Assembly: GCF_900101125.1 (NCBI RefSeq)
Contig: NZ_FNFL01000008.1
Coordinates: 62,001 to 126,000, forward strand
Reading direction: 5' to 3'
Source of the DNA: Sediminibacillus albus
GTDB taxonomy: Bacteria > Bacillota > Bacilli > Bacillales > Amphibacillaceae
Length of the DNA: 64,000 nt
In this document: positions 56,001 to 64,000 of the stretch, one piece after another
How positions within the stretch are numbered: position 1 is the first letter of the stretch
How the letters are laid out: every line of letters starts with the position of its first letter
The notes under the pieces: generated by a model
The model's database searches: none
What the model saw: only the letters and a program-made list of their open reading frames with translations
What the model was told of the DNA's origin: nothing
Program-made: the position numbers and the translations under genes

Positions 56001-56924
56001 ATGGAGAATAAAGTGGCTTTATCAGCTAGGGATCGATTGATTAAATCAAAAAAGAACAATTCTTATGGTGAATTAAGGGGAAAAATTCTGGTTACATTGT
56101 GCGCCTTGATAATGATCACAGCCACAATATCCGTGACAGTCTTTTTAACCACCAAAGGACTTCAATCATTCTTAGTGAATAGTGTAAGTCCCATTGAGTT
56201 CTTAACTAGTACCAATTGGAATCCATTGGGAGATAACCCTGGCTATGGGGCGTTCCCATTTATTTTCGGTTCTCTTGCGGTAACCTTCTTATCCGCCTTA
56301 ATAGCTGCACCGATTGGAATTGGAGGAGCTATCTTTATGTCGGAGATAGCCCCGTCATGGGGGAAGAAAGTTTTACAGCCAGTCATCGAACTGCTGGTCG
56401 GAATTCCGTCTGTTGTTTATGGATTCATAGGGCTTACAGTTTTAGTGCCTTTTATTAGAGAATACTCATCAGGAACAGGGTTTAGTATCCTTGCCGGAAC
56501 AATTGTCTTATCTATAATGATCCTTCCGACAATCACCACGATTGCTACGGATGCCATGGGGTCATTGCCCAATAGTTTAAGAGAAGGTTCTTTAGCGCTG
56601 GGTGCTACTCGCTGGCAGACTATAAAAAAAGTATTAATCCCTGCTGCATTGCCTTCACTGCTGACAGCAGTGGTTTTGGGAATGGCGCGGGCATTTGGAG
56701 AAGCTTTGGCTGTTCAGATGGTGATTGGAAATGTGAGGGCACTGCCTTCAAGTCTCCTGGATCCATCAGCCACTTTGACCACGATTATTACGTTGAATAT
56801 GGGCCATACAACCTATGGAAGCATCGAGAATAACACATTATGGTCGATGGGATTAATATTATTAATTATTTCATTCGTGTTTATTTTGATTGTCAGATAC
56901 TTGTCGTCTAGGAGGAAAATATAA
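56001..56924 (+). CDS. pstC: Phosphate ABC transporter permease PstC
   Basis: A 307-residue permease with six predicted helices and the BPD-transport signature EGSLALGATRWQTIKKVLIP. It starts at ATG 56001, six bases after AGGGGTG; the longer frame from 55968 would begin inside the intercistronic hairpin. Its stop overlaps pstA by one base (TAATG). Confidence 0.96.
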   Translation: MENKVALSARDRLIKSKKNNSYGELRGKILVTLCALIMITATISVTVFLTTKGLQSFLVNSVSPIEFLTSTNWNPLGDNPGYGAFPFIFGSLAVTFLSALIAAPIGIGGAIFMSEIAPSWGKKVLQPVIELLVGIPSVVYGFIGLTVLVPFIREYSSGTGFSILAGTIVLSIMILPTITTIATDAMGSLPNSLREGSLALGATRWQTIKKVLIPAALPSLLTAVVLGMARAFGEALAVQMVIGNVRALPSSLLDPSATLTTIITLNMGHTTYGSIENNTLWSMGLILLIISFVFILIVRYLSSRRKI

Positions 56925-57811
56925 TGAACAGCAAGATAGCAGACAGAATTGCCACAGGTATATTTACCTCATTAGCATTGATAATCGTTGCCGTACTTGT
57001 TGCACTATTTTCGTTTATTTTGATTAGGGGAGTGCCGCAGATTTCCTGGGAATTCCTGACTACTCCATCAAGTACAGTGCGGGAGGGCGGCGGTATCAGG
57101 GATCAACTATTCAACTCTTTCTATATTTTATTTATTACGATGTTGATTACTGTCCCATTAGGAGTTTGCGGCGGAATTTATATGGCAGAGTATGCAAAAC
57201 CAGGGAAGATCACTAACTTCATCAGATCTTGTATAGAGATGCTGGCTTCATTGCCGTCCATTGTCGTTGGAATGTTTGGTTTACTTGTCTTTGTCAATAC
57301 AACTGGATGGGGCTATACAATAATTGGCGGTGCATTAGCTTTGACGATATTTAATATTCCAGTAATGGTTCGCGTTAGTGAAGACGCAATCCGTACCGTG
57401 CCGCCTGAACAGAAAGAAGCTGGTTTGGCGCTTGGCATTACCCATTGGCATACCATTAAAACCGTGCTGATTCCTTCCGCTTTCCCCGGGATTTTAACCG
57501 GTGCGATTTTAGCGTCTGGACGAGTGTTCGGAGAGGCTGCAGCACTGCTTTTCACAGCGGGATTATCAACTCCGAGGCTTGATTATCTGGATTTAAATCC
57601 TTTTTCGGAGACATCGCCCTTAAACATCTTCAGGCCGGCCGAAACGCTTGCTGTTCATATTTGGTCAGTAAATACTAATGGGATTATGCCTGATATTAGA
57701 GAAATTGCCAATGGATCTTCTGCTGTCCTTGTATTATCTGTATTGGTTTTTAATCTGTTGGCTAGATGGCTTGGCAGTATCGTCCACAAAAAAGTCACTG
57801 CCAGTAAATAA
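56924..57811 (+). CDS. pstA: Phosphate ABC transporter permease PstA
   Basis: A 295-residue permease with six helices and the [20 protein letters not shown] loop that contacts the ATPase. It pairs with PstC in the membrane. ATG 56924 overlaps the pstC stop and GAGGA lies just upstream. Confidence 0.96.
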   Translation: MNSKIADRIATGIFTSLALIIVAVLVALFSFILIRGVPQISWEFLTTPSSTVREGGGIRDQLFNSFYILFITMLITVPLGVCGGIYMAEYAKPGKITNFIRSCIEMLASLPSIVVGMFGLLVFVNTTGWGYTIIGGALALTIFNIPVMVRVSEDAIRTVPPEQKEAGLALGITHWHTIKTVLIPSAFPGILTGAILASGRVFGEAAALLFTAGLSTPRLDYLDLNPFSETSPLNIFRPAETLAVHIWSVNTNGIMPDIREIANGSSAVLVLSVLVFNLLARWLGSIVHKKVTASK

Positions 57812-57831
57812 TTAAAGATAGAGGGGTATTA

Positions 57832-58656
57832 ATGATGGCAAGTACTATTACGATTGAACCTCAAACAAATAAAAATAAAAAAAGAGAAATAGATAAGCAA
57901 AAAGATACGATATTAGAAATTAAGGACTTAAGCATTTTTTATGGGGATAATCAGGCAGTCAAACACGCCACATTTGATATTGACGAGCATGCTATTACAG
58001 CTTTGATTGGACCTTCAGGCTGCGGGAAATCTACCTTCCTTCGGGGGATTAACAGAATGAACGACTTAATCCCGATCGCCAGAAATGAAGGTCAAATAAT
58101 TTACGAGGATATTAACTTATTAGATAAAAACATTAATACCATTGCTTTACGTAAAGAAATAGGCATGGTGTTTCAAAAACCGAATCCTTTTCCTAAATCG
58201 GTCTATAACAACATTACCCACGCCCTGAAATTTTATGGGAAAAGAAAAAAGAAGCAGTTAGATGAAGTGGTCGAAGAAAGCTTGCGAAAAGCCGCCCTTT
58301 GGGATGAAGTCAAAGATCGTCTGCATGAGTCGGCCTTCTCCTTATCAGGGGGACAGCAGCAGCGGCTTTGCATAGCAAGAACGCTGGCGATGAAACCGAA
58401 CGTGTTATTGCTCGATGAGCCATCATCCGCATTAGATCCTATTTCTAACGCGAAAATTGAAGAGTTGATTTTGCAGCTAAAAGAAGATTATTCAATCATT
58501 ATTGTTACCCACAATATGCAGCAGGCTTCAAGGATATCTGATAAAACGGCGTTCTTTCTAAATGGCTCGGTTATTGAATATGATGAAACGGAAAAGATAT
58601 TTACCAATCCGGCACACGGAAAAACCGAAGACTATATTTCTGGAAGATTCGGATAG
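57832..58656 (+). CDS. pstB1: Phosphate ABC transporter ATPase PstB (copy 1)
   Basis: A 274-residue ATPase: Walker [10 protein letters not shown] near 62, ABC signature LSGGQQQR near 166, Walker [13 protein letters not shown]. The first 30 residues are an unusual Lys/Thr-rich extension not shared by copy 2. Corresponds to B. subtilis pstBA. Start is ATG 57832 or the second ATG at 57835; the latter is better spaced to AGAGGGG. Confidence 0.95.
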   Translation: MMASTITIEPQTNKNKKREIDKQKDTILEIKDLSIFYGDNQAVKHATFDIDEHAITALIGPSGCGKSTFLRGINRMNDLIPIARNEGQIIYEDINLLDKNINTIALRKEIGMVFQKPNPFPKSVYNNITHALKFYGKRKKKQLDEVVEESLRKAALWDEVKDRLHESAFSLSGGQQQRLCIARTLAMKPNVLLLDEPSSALDPISNAKIEELILQLKEDYSIIIVTHNMQQASRISDKTAFFLNGSVIEYDETEKIFTNPAHGKTEDYISGRFG

Positions 58657-58668
58657 GGGGATAAAAAG

Positions 58669-59445
58669 ATGACTGAGACAATAACTGAACATAAAACGGT
58701 GTTTGATGTAAAAGACATGAATTTATGGTACGGAAATACACAGGCACTTAAAAATTTAAACTTGGAAATACCCGAAAATCAGGTAACGGCTATTATTGGT
58801 CCTTCAGGCTGTGGCAAGTCTACGTTTATCAAGACCCTTAATTTAATGATAACAAGAGTACCGGGTGTTCATATGTCTGGAGACATTTTATTTAACAGCC
58901 AAAATATCTTAAAAGATAGGATCGATTTAGTTAACCTTAGAAAGCAGATTGGCATGATCTTTCAAAAAGGCAATCCCTTCCCTCAATCCGTTTACGATAA
59001 TGTTGCATATGGTCCGAGAATCCATGGAGTAAAAAAGAAAAAGCAGCTGGATGAGATAGTAGAAAGTTCTTTAAAAGATGTAGCCTTGTGGGACGAAGTG
59101 AAGGATCGCTTAAACAGTTCTGCGCTTGGTTTATCTGGCGGCCAGCAGCAGCGTCTTTGTATTGCAAGAACGATTGCCACTAAGCCGCGGGTAGTTTTAA
59201 TGGATGAGCCTACATCTGCCCTTGATCCCGTTTCTACTCTTAGAATTGAACAGTTGATTTCTGAACTTAAGAATCAATATACAATCGTTATTGTCACCCA
59301 TAATATGCAGCAAGCTGCCAGAATATCTGATCAAACGGCGTTTTTTCTACATGGTGAAATCATAGAATCCACCGATACAGGTAGTTTGTTTTCTGTGCCA
59401 GTCGACAGACGCACGGAAGACTATATTTCAGGTCGGTTTGGATAA
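58669..59445 (+). CDS. pstB2: Phosphate ABC transporter ATPase PstB (copy 2)
   Basis: A 258-residue paralogue of the preceding gene, with Walker [20 protein letters not shown] and [10 protein letters not shown]. Two PstB ATPases in tandem are usual for Bacillus (pstBA/pstBB). ATG 58669 follows AGGGGGAT by several bases, with a 12-base gap after copy 1. Confidence 0.95.
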   Translation: MTETITEHKTVFDVKDMNLWYGNTQALKNLNLEIPENQVTAIIGPSGCGKSTFIKTLNLMITRVPGVHMSGDILFNSQNILKDRIDLVNLRKQIGMIFQKGNPFPQSVYDNVAYGPRIHGVKKKKQLDEIVESSLKDVALWDEVKDRLNSSALGLSGGQQQRLCIARTIATKPRVVLMDEPTSALDPVSTLRIEQLISELKNQYTIVIVTHNMQQAARISDQTAFFLHGEIIESTDTGSLFSVPVDRRTEDYISGRFG

Positions 59446-59467
59446 ACTTTAGGAAAGAGGGATATCG

Positions 59468-60127
59468 ATGGTTGCAAGAGAACAGTTCCAGGTAGAGTTG
59501 TCAAAATTACGAGGGGATATTATTAGTCTCGCGCATGAGACGGAGAAGCTTCTCGAAAAATCATTAGAGGCTTTATATAACCAGGACATTGACATGGCTA
59601 ACGATATTATCTCGTATGATACAAAGCTCGACCAAAAAGAGCTGAAAATTAATGAAGATGCTATATTGCTTATCGCGCGGCAGCAGCCAGTTGCTACCGA
59701 TCTCAGAAGGCTGATCATCGCTTTGAGAATTTCTTCCGATTTAGAGCGGATGGGGGATAACGCTAAAAACATAGCTAAGTCAACCATTCACTTAGGAGAA
59801 GAACATGGTTTAACCATTCACCCGGCATTAACAGACATGAAAAATATCGCATTAAAAATGGTTGATCTTTCCATCAAGGCTTTTGAATATGAAGATATCA
59901 CATTGGCCAGAAAGTTATCGGAGCTAGATGATCTGGTCGACAGTATGTATGGAGAAATTATTAGAGAAATGCTCGAGGAAACAGCTACCAATCCACAAAA
60001 AATTCAACATATCATGCAAATGGCGTTTAGTGCCAGATATATTGAACGTTTTGCGGACCATACAACAAATATCGGAGAAAGCATTCTTTACTTGGTCAAA
60101 GGAGAGACATTAAATTTAAATGAATAA
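59468..60127 (+). CDS. phoU: Phosphate signalling/transport regulator PhoU
   Basis: A 219-residue all-helical protein with two PhoU repeats, each with an E/D-x-x-R-x-x-D-x metal motif (SDLERMGDNAKNIA near 93 and ARYIERFADHTTNIGE near 197). PhoU restrains Pst activity and phosphate signalling. B. subtilis lacks phoU in this operon as I recall, so its presence aligns this strain with other bacilli. ATG 59468 follows GAAAGAGGG. It ends at a convergent terminator. Confidence 0.95.
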   Translation: MVAREQFQVELSKLRGDIISLAHETEKLLEKSLEALYNQDIDMANDIISYDTKLDQKELKINEDAILLIARQQPVATDLRRLIIALRISSDLERMGDNAKNIAKSTIHLGEEHGLTIHPALTDMKNIALKMVDLSIKAFEYEDITLARKLSELDDLVDSMYGEIIREMLEETATNPQKIQHIMQMAFSARYIERFADHTTNIGESILYLVKGETLNLNE

Positions 60128-60164
60128 ACCAAACGAACACATCTTCCGATGTGTTCGTTTGGTT
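60127..60164. terminator. Bidirectional terminator between phoU and yqzC
   Basis: AACCAAACGAACACATC / GATGTGTTCGTTTGGTT, a 17-bp perfect stem with loop TTCC; it ends both converging genes. Confidence 0.92.
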
Positions 60165-60642
60165 ACTGACCGGTAATTTCATTCGCTATTTCCTGATAAG
60201 TCATGCTTTCGTGAATGGTGAACTGGCCAATTTGAACTTTAGTACTATAATTTTTATCAATTAAATAACTCGTAAAGCTCTGTTTGTCTTCAATTATGCC
60301 AGATTGATAAAGGACATCTACTATTTCTTCCGTTGATGTTCCTGATTCAATTTCTAACTCTATACTTTCGGGACTATCCTCAGCTTGTTGTTTTTCAGCC
60401 TGGCTGTTCTCTTCTGTTTGCTCTTCTTCCTTTTGCTTCTGTTGTTCGTTTGATTGGCGTTCCGCTTGTATTTCATCAGCTGATTTAACAACATAGCCTT
60501 CCTGTTCTAAGTGATTGATCATATCTGAGGCTGTCATATCCTTGGCTGGTTCGTTTTTATTTCCGTCAAAATAGAAGGCAAATGCCAACAATAGCGTGGC
60601 TGCCAAAAGGCCTAGGGCAAAAGCCCGGATTGGTTGTTTCAT
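60163..60642 (-). CDS. yqzC: YqzC-like membrane-anchored protein, YceG/MltG-related
   Basis: A 159-residue protein with one N-terminal membrane helix (about 5-24), a Glu/Gln-rich coiled or disordered stretch (about 55-92) and a C-terminal region (IESGTSTEEIVDVLYQSGII, QIGQFTIHESMTYQEIANEI) like the N-terminal LysM-like part of MltG/YceG endolytic transglycosylases but without a catalytic domain. Corresponds by position to B. subtilis yqzC. Probably binds peptidoglycan or a partner; function unknown. Confidence 0.75.
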   Translation of the reverse strand: MKQPIRAFALGLLAATLLLAFAFYFDGNKNEPAKDMTASDMINHLEQEGYVVKSADEIQAERQSNEQQKQKEEEQTEENSQAEKQQAEDSPESIELEIESGTSTEEIVDVLYQSGIIEDKQSFTSYLIDKNYSTKVQIGQFTIHESMTYQEIANEITGQ

Positions 60643-60653
60643 GATAATACTCC

Positions 60654-61013
60654 TTATCTCTCAGAGGAAAACTGATTAATGATAGAAAAGACATCATGTT
60701 CACTCAACGATGTTTCTCTTGCTATTTGATCGATGTCTTTCCCTTGACGGTTCATCTCGACTATTTTTTGAAACATCGGTGGTTGGTTTTTGTCGACTGC
60801 CGGTATTGTTTCTTCCATAAAACCGAGATCATCTGTCAATAATTCTTCTTCCAGTATCTTGATTTTTTTCTTGAGTTGGTAGGACTCCTGCATCGAAGAG
60901 ATGGAAAATTGCTCTAATTGGCTTTCGATATTCTTAAATCTGTCGTTCAGAAAAAAAGACATTATCAGCAGGATAATTGCGACTGCAAGAAGGGTAGAAA
61001 TGGTATAAACCAT
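60654..61013 (-). CDS. yqzD: YqzD-like small membrane protein
   Basis: A 119-residue protein: N-terminal membrane helix (about 3-22), coiled coil (about 28-58, [12 protein letters not shown] and [13 protein letters not shown]) and a C-terminal helix-turn-helix-like segment ([22 protein letters not shown]) similar to DUF6115/SwrB-type tails. It lies 11 bases before yqzC on the same strand, so the two form a small operon. Function unknown. Confidence 0.7.
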   Translation of the reverse strand: MVYTISTLLAVAIILLIMSFFLNDRFKNIESQLEQFSISSMQESYQLKKKIKILEEELLTDDLGFMEETIPAVDKNQPPMFQKIVEMNRQGKDIDQIARETSLSEHDVFSIINQFSSER

Positions 61014-61112
61014 GGTGATTCCTCATTTCTTTCGTAATTTAGAAGGTAACGACCTTAAGTTAGCCTAACAGAAGACAGAGAACAACAAAAGGTGTTCTCC
61101 CATATATTTCTT

Positions 61113-61134
61113 TTGGAAAAATTAATTTTTCCAA
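61113..61134. repeat. 22-bp perfect palindrome upstream of yqzD
   Basis: TTGGAAAAATT AATTTTTCCAA in the divergent gap between yqzD and rpmG. A/T-rich, possibly an operator or the promoter region of yqzD. Confidence 0.35.
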
Positions 61135-61197
61135 TTGTGTCCATAGTCAGTTATACCATACAATCGTCGTAATTTGAATGCTTTTCTATCTAAGTGG

Positions 61198-61226
61198 TTG
61201 ATATTTCGTTATTTATTTGATAGTAT
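61198..61226 (+). promoter_or_regulatory. Sigma-A promoter of rpmG
   Basis: TTGATA, 17-base spacer, TAGTAT (61221-61226), about 68 bases before the rpmG start. Confidence 0.6.
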
Positions 61227-61294
61227 TATTAAGTCTGAAAAAAGATATGAATTGAAATGTTGATTACATTTGAAGAGGTTTGGAGGGATAACGA

Positions 61295-61444
61295 ATGCGT
61301 GTTAACATTACACTTGCTTGCACCGAAACAGGTGACCGCAATTATATTACCACTAAAAACAAGCGTAAGCATCCTGAACGTTTAGAGCTTAAAAAATATT
61401 CTCCACGTTTGCGTAAATATACGTTGCATCGTGAAACAAAATAA
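61295..61444 (+). CDS. rpmG: 50S ribosomal protein L33 (zinc-free form)
   Basis: ATG 61295 to TAA 61444, 49 residues, starting [17 protein letters not shown] and ending [10 protein letters not shown], unmistakably L33. Of the four cysteines of zinc-binding L33 only Cys9 remains (CTET and KYSPR replace the CxxC pairs), so this is the C- (zinc-free) type. GGAGGG lies seven bases before the start. It is a component of the large subunit E-site region. Confidence 0.95.
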   Translation: MRVNITLACTETGDRNYITTKNKRKHPERLELKKYSPRLRKYTLHRETK

Positions 61445-61487
61445 TCATACGGTTAATGAAGGGGCAACCCGGAGATCGTGTGGGATG

Positions 61488-61521
61488 AAAACTCTTACCA
61501 ATGTCTGGTAAGGGTTTTTTA
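61488..61521 (+). terminator. Intrinsic terminator after rpmG
   Basis: AAAACTCTTACCA / TGGTAAGGGTTTT stem (one G-U) and T run, before yqgN. Confidence 0.85.
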
Positions 61522-61561
61522 TCATATAGACACATAAGTATACATAGGGCTGGTGAGAAAT

Positions 61562-62119
61562 ATGGATAAGCAGAACTTAAGAATCCAGGCAAAAAGAATG
61601 CTCAAAAACCTCCCTTCCGAACGAAGGCGGGCTATTGAGGAAGGGATAGCAAGGCATCTATTCGACTCCTCATTCTGGCAATCAGCTGATATGGTAGCAC
61701 TGACCGTTTCACAAAAACATGAATGGGATACCAGCACCATCATTGAACAAGCGTGGAAGGAAAACAAAACAGTATGTGTGCCAAAATGCTTTCCTGCCAA
61801 GCCGGAATTAGTTTTTTATCAATTGCAATCTTACAGCCAATTAGAGTGTGTCTATATGGACTTGTTAGAACCAAATCCTGAGTTGACTTGTCCCATAGAT
61901 AAGCAAAGGATTGACTTAGTAATCGTTCCTGGTTTGTTTTTTGATCGTGACGGATACAGAGTTGGCTATGGCGGTGGTTATTATGACCGTTATTTAGCTG
62001 GTTTTCAAAATCTTACGCTAGCTTTGACTAGCAACGAGCAAATGATTGAAGAATGTCCGCGGGATGATTATGACATACCGGTAGATCATATCATTACAGA
62101 GGATGGTTTGCTTTTTTAA
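61562..62119 (+). CDS. yqgN: 5-formyltetrahydrofolate cyclo-ligase (YqgN)
   Basis: A 185-residue member of the family with the N-terminal helical region (DKQNLRIQAKRML) and the ATP/folate motif GYRVGYGGGYYDRYL near residue 140. It converts 5-formyl-THF to 5,10-methenyl-THF. ATG 61562 is six bases after GGTGAG; GTG 61553 is in frame. Lies next to rpmG as in B. subtilis. Confidence 0.93.
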   Translation: MDKQNLRIQAKRMLKNLPSERRRAIEEGIARHLFDSSFWQSADMVALTVSQKHEWDTSTIIEQAWKENKTVCVPKCFPAKPELVFYQLQSYSQLECVYMDLLEPNPELTCPIDKQRIDLVIVPGLFFDRDGYRVGYGGGYYDRYLAGFQNLTLALTSNEQMIEECPRDDYDIPVDHIITEDGLLF

Positions 62120-62195
62120 GTATTGAAAAAGGAAAAGCATAAAATCACGTAATTGTTGCAAACTAACAGCATTCTTAGAAGAAAGGGTGCTGATA

Positions 62196-62384
62196 TTGAG
62201 AGCATTTTTAATTGCTGGTTCTATAATCATTGCCGTAAGTATGGTATTCCAGAAGCGATTTAAGATACTTAATGCTTTATTGGCAGTAAACACATTAAGA
62301 AAATTGGCTGTTACAGTATCAATGAATATGCCTTATGTTAGGGCGAAGATTCTGCCTGCTATTTTGGGACGTTCAGCATCATAA
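62196..62384 (+). CDS. yqgO: Small protein at the yqgO position
   Basis: A 62-residue, basic, partly hydrophobic protein (membrane-active N-terminal helix about 2-18, then KRFKILNALLAVNTLRKLA). TTG 62196 lies seven bases after AAAGGGTG. Position between yqgN and the rhomboid gene matches B. subtilis yqgO; the homology is inferred from position only. Function unknown. Confidence 0.6.
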   Translation: MRAFLIAGSIIIAVSMVFQKRFKILNALLAVNTLRKLAVTVSMNMPYVRAKILPAILGRSAS

Positions 62385-62404
62385 GCTGAGCGTTTCTTTT
62401 TTTG
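62368..62404 (+). terminator. Intrinsic terminator after the yqgO-like gene
   Basis: CGTTCAGC / GCTGAGCG stem (one G-U), overlapping the stop codon, followed by TTTCT and T7. Confidence 0.82.
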
Positions 62405-62512
62405 TTTAAATACATGCCGGTCGGTTATTTGTGGAAGCATTGGCTGAGGTTCTTTCAATGTAATTGTCCAATCTATCCATGGTATGATGAAAGGGAGAGG
62501 GGGAGCGGCAGC

Positions 62513-64000
62513 ATGCATTTACAAGAAGAGTATTACTTTTTGCGCTTATCTGAAGACCTGGTCGATAACCATGGTTTTGAATTACTCCATATAGAGAAAG
62601 ATAACCAGGAAATCTGGATGGAAAAACAAATAAAAGACACTTCTCATGTCGTCCGGCTGTACCATCAAAGCTTTGATTGGAAAAACCACTTAAAGAAAGA
62701 TATTGCGACAGTCATCTACAAGGTTAAAAACCTTCGGAAACTACTGCTCGGCAGAAAAGTGAAGATTCATAATGTATATGTATCCACACACGCTCCTGTC
62801 GATGAGTGGGAATCAATAAAAAAACCATTAATAGTAAAAGATAGGAAACCAATAGAAATGCAAGTGTACTATTTGGACGATATTAGGATAGAAACGGAAA
62901 AAAGCCGTTTGTATGAGGATTTGGGCATTGATCATCTTCCAATTTCAATCCCTTCCAAAGAAGAGGAAATGGAGGCAACTACGGAAGAAGTAAGAGGCAG
63001 GCTGCGGGAACAGTTGTATATCAGGAATAAAGAAGAAGCCGCCGTTTTTCATCAAGGGAAACCCTTGGTTACATATATCCTTCTGGCTTTAAATATACTT
63101 ATGTTTCTGTTATTGGAACAAAAAGGCGGCAGCCTGAACACAAATACATTGATAGAATTCGGAGCCAAATACAATCCTGCTATATTAGAAGGGGAATGGT
63201 GGCGGATTATATCTTCGATGTTTCTTCATATAGGCTTTCTGCATTTAGCCATGAATATGCTTGCGCTATATTATTTAGGCAGTGCAGTAGAACGGATTTA
63301 TGGCAATTACCGGTTTACTTTCATTTATTTATTGGCGGGCATTTCCGGTGGGTTATCCAGCTTTGCGTTTAATATACAGATTTCAGCAGGAGCTTCTGGA
63401 GCTATTTTTGGATTATTTGGAGCGTTGCTATTTTTTGGAGTTTTATATAAGAAATTATTTTTCCAGACAATGGGCTGGAGCCTGTTATTTATTTTAGGCG
63501 TCAACATTGTTTTAGGATTGGCTGTGCCTCAAATCGATAATGGAGCACATTTAGGTGGACTGTCCGGCGGTTTTCTGGCATCTGGGATTGTTTCTTTGCC
63601 CAAGAAACAAAAATGGGGCTCCCAGCTTGCTGCATTGCTTCTATATACTAGTTTGATTTGTACTTTGATTATATATGGGTGGAATTATTCTGCTACAAAC
63701 TTGCTGCAGCTTGCCCAGCAGTCATTCCAGGAAGAAAACTATCAGCAGACACTCGCTTATACGAATGAAGGCTTGGATAAAGGGAAAAAATATGAGGCTG
63801 AATTATTATTTTACCGATCCCTTGCCCATTTAAATCTTGACCATACGCAAGAGAGCATCAGCGATTTGGAGAAATGCGTGGAAATAAAGCCTGATTTTGC
63901 AGAGGCTCATTATAATCTTGCATTATTGTATATGAACAATGGAAAAGGAGAGAAGGCAAAACAGCACGCTGACAAAGCAAGCAGACTCCAGCCGGATAAC
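62513..64000 (+). CDS. gluP: Rhomboid protease GluP (YqgP), 3' end outside window
   Basis: 496 codons are present with no stop before the window ends. An N-terminal cytoplasmic domain (about 1-175) precedes a rhomboid core of about six to seven helices; the catalytic dyad is Ser295 in GASGAIFG and His346 in NGAHLGGL, with HLAMNM near 245 in helix 2. A C-terminal helix leads into TPR repeats (about residues 400-496, LAYTNEGLDKG, EAHYNLALLYM). B. subtilis YqgP cleaves membrane substrates, including MgtE. ATG 62513 follows GAGAGGGGGAG. Confidence 0.95.
   Translation, partial: MHLQEEYYFLRLSEDLVDNHGFELLHIEKDNQEIWMEKQIKDTSHVVRLYHQSFDWKNHLKKDIATVIYKVKNLRKLLLGRKVKIHNVYVSTHAPVDEWESIKKPLIVKDRKPIEMQVYYLDDIRIETEKSRLYEDLGIDHLPISIPSKEEEMEATTEEVRGRLREQLYIRNKEEAAVFHQGKPLVTYILLALNILMFLLLEQKGGSLNTNTLIEFGAKYNPAILEGEWWRIISSMFLHIGFLHLAMNMLALYYLGSAVERIYGNYRFTFIYLLAGISGGLSSFAFNIQISAGASGAIFGLFGALLFFGVLYKKLFFQTMGWSLLFILGVNIVLGLAVPQIDNGAHLGGLSGGFLASGIVSLPKKQKWGSQLAALLLYTSLICTLIIYGWNYSATNLLQLAQQSFQEENYQQTLAYTNEGLDKGKKYEAELLFYRSLAHLNLDHTQESISDLEKCVEIKPDFAEAHYNLALLYMNNGKGEKAKQHADKASRLQPDN

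Overview
The window is a chromosomal core region of a low-GC, endospore-forming Bacillaceae. Gene content and order follow the gpr-spoIIP-lepA to pst-yqgP segment of Bacillus subtilis almost gene for gene. Spore genes (gpr, spoIIP, yqfC, yqfD, yqfZ), CIRCE/HrcA control, a sigma-W promoter, a glycine T-box and a PhoP-type Pho box all point to a Bacillus-like regulatory toolkit. The acidic proteins and two Na/Pi-type transporters would suit a salt-tolerant relative such as the Virgibacillus/Oceanobacillus group, but that is inference.

Layout. 1-10.4 kb: end of gpr, spoIIP, yqxA, lepA, hemW, then the heat-shock operon hrcA-grpE-dnaK-dnaJ behind a CIRCE operator. 10.5-14.5 kb: methyltransferases prmA and rsmE, methylthiotransferase mtaB, and deoC. 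14.5-19.4 kb: yqeW (Na/Pi family, minus strand), rpsU-yqeY, and a sigma-W unit with long NfeD, flotillin FloA and a YqfB-like protein. 19.6-26.4 kb: sporulation and cell-envelope cluster yqfC-yqfD-phoH-pgpH-ybeY-dgkA, then era. 26.5-32.5 kb: yqzL, recO, T-box-controlled glyQS, ccpN and its partner yqfL. 33-39 kb: dnaG-rpoD, a small membrane protein, cccA, trmK-yqfO. 39.1-39.5 kb: a tandem 156-bp structured repeat. 39.5-47.3 kb: ispH, cshB, nfo, yqfT, a lytic transglycosylase, yqfX, ispG, yqfZ and a short NfeD. 47.6-50.3 kb: a Na/Pi-PhoU fusion transporter and six tRNA genes. 50.5-64 kb: sodA, yqgE, pbpA, the pstSCAB1B2-phoU phosphate operon, yqzC/yqzD, rpmG, yqgN, yqgO and the 5' part of the rhomboid gene gluP, cut by the window end.

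Functional themes are translation and ribosome maintenance (lepA, prmA, rsmE, mtaB, era, ybeY, rpsU, rpmG, glyQS, trmK), protein folding, replication/transcription initiation (dnaG-rpoD), isoprenoid synthesis (ispG, ispH), envelope stress (NfeD/FloA) and phosphate uptake (Pst, PhoU, two Na/Pi proteins).

Most of the window is conserved housekeeping DNA. I see no prophage, insertion sequence, CRISPR array or defence island. The least explained elements are the 156-bp tandem repeat after yqfO, a 198-bp structured spacer inside the tRNA cluster, a pair of sigma-H-like promoters before dnaG, and a few small unassigned proteins. Many starts were moved inward from the longest reading frame because a strong ribosome-binding site lies inside or just before the chosen codon.
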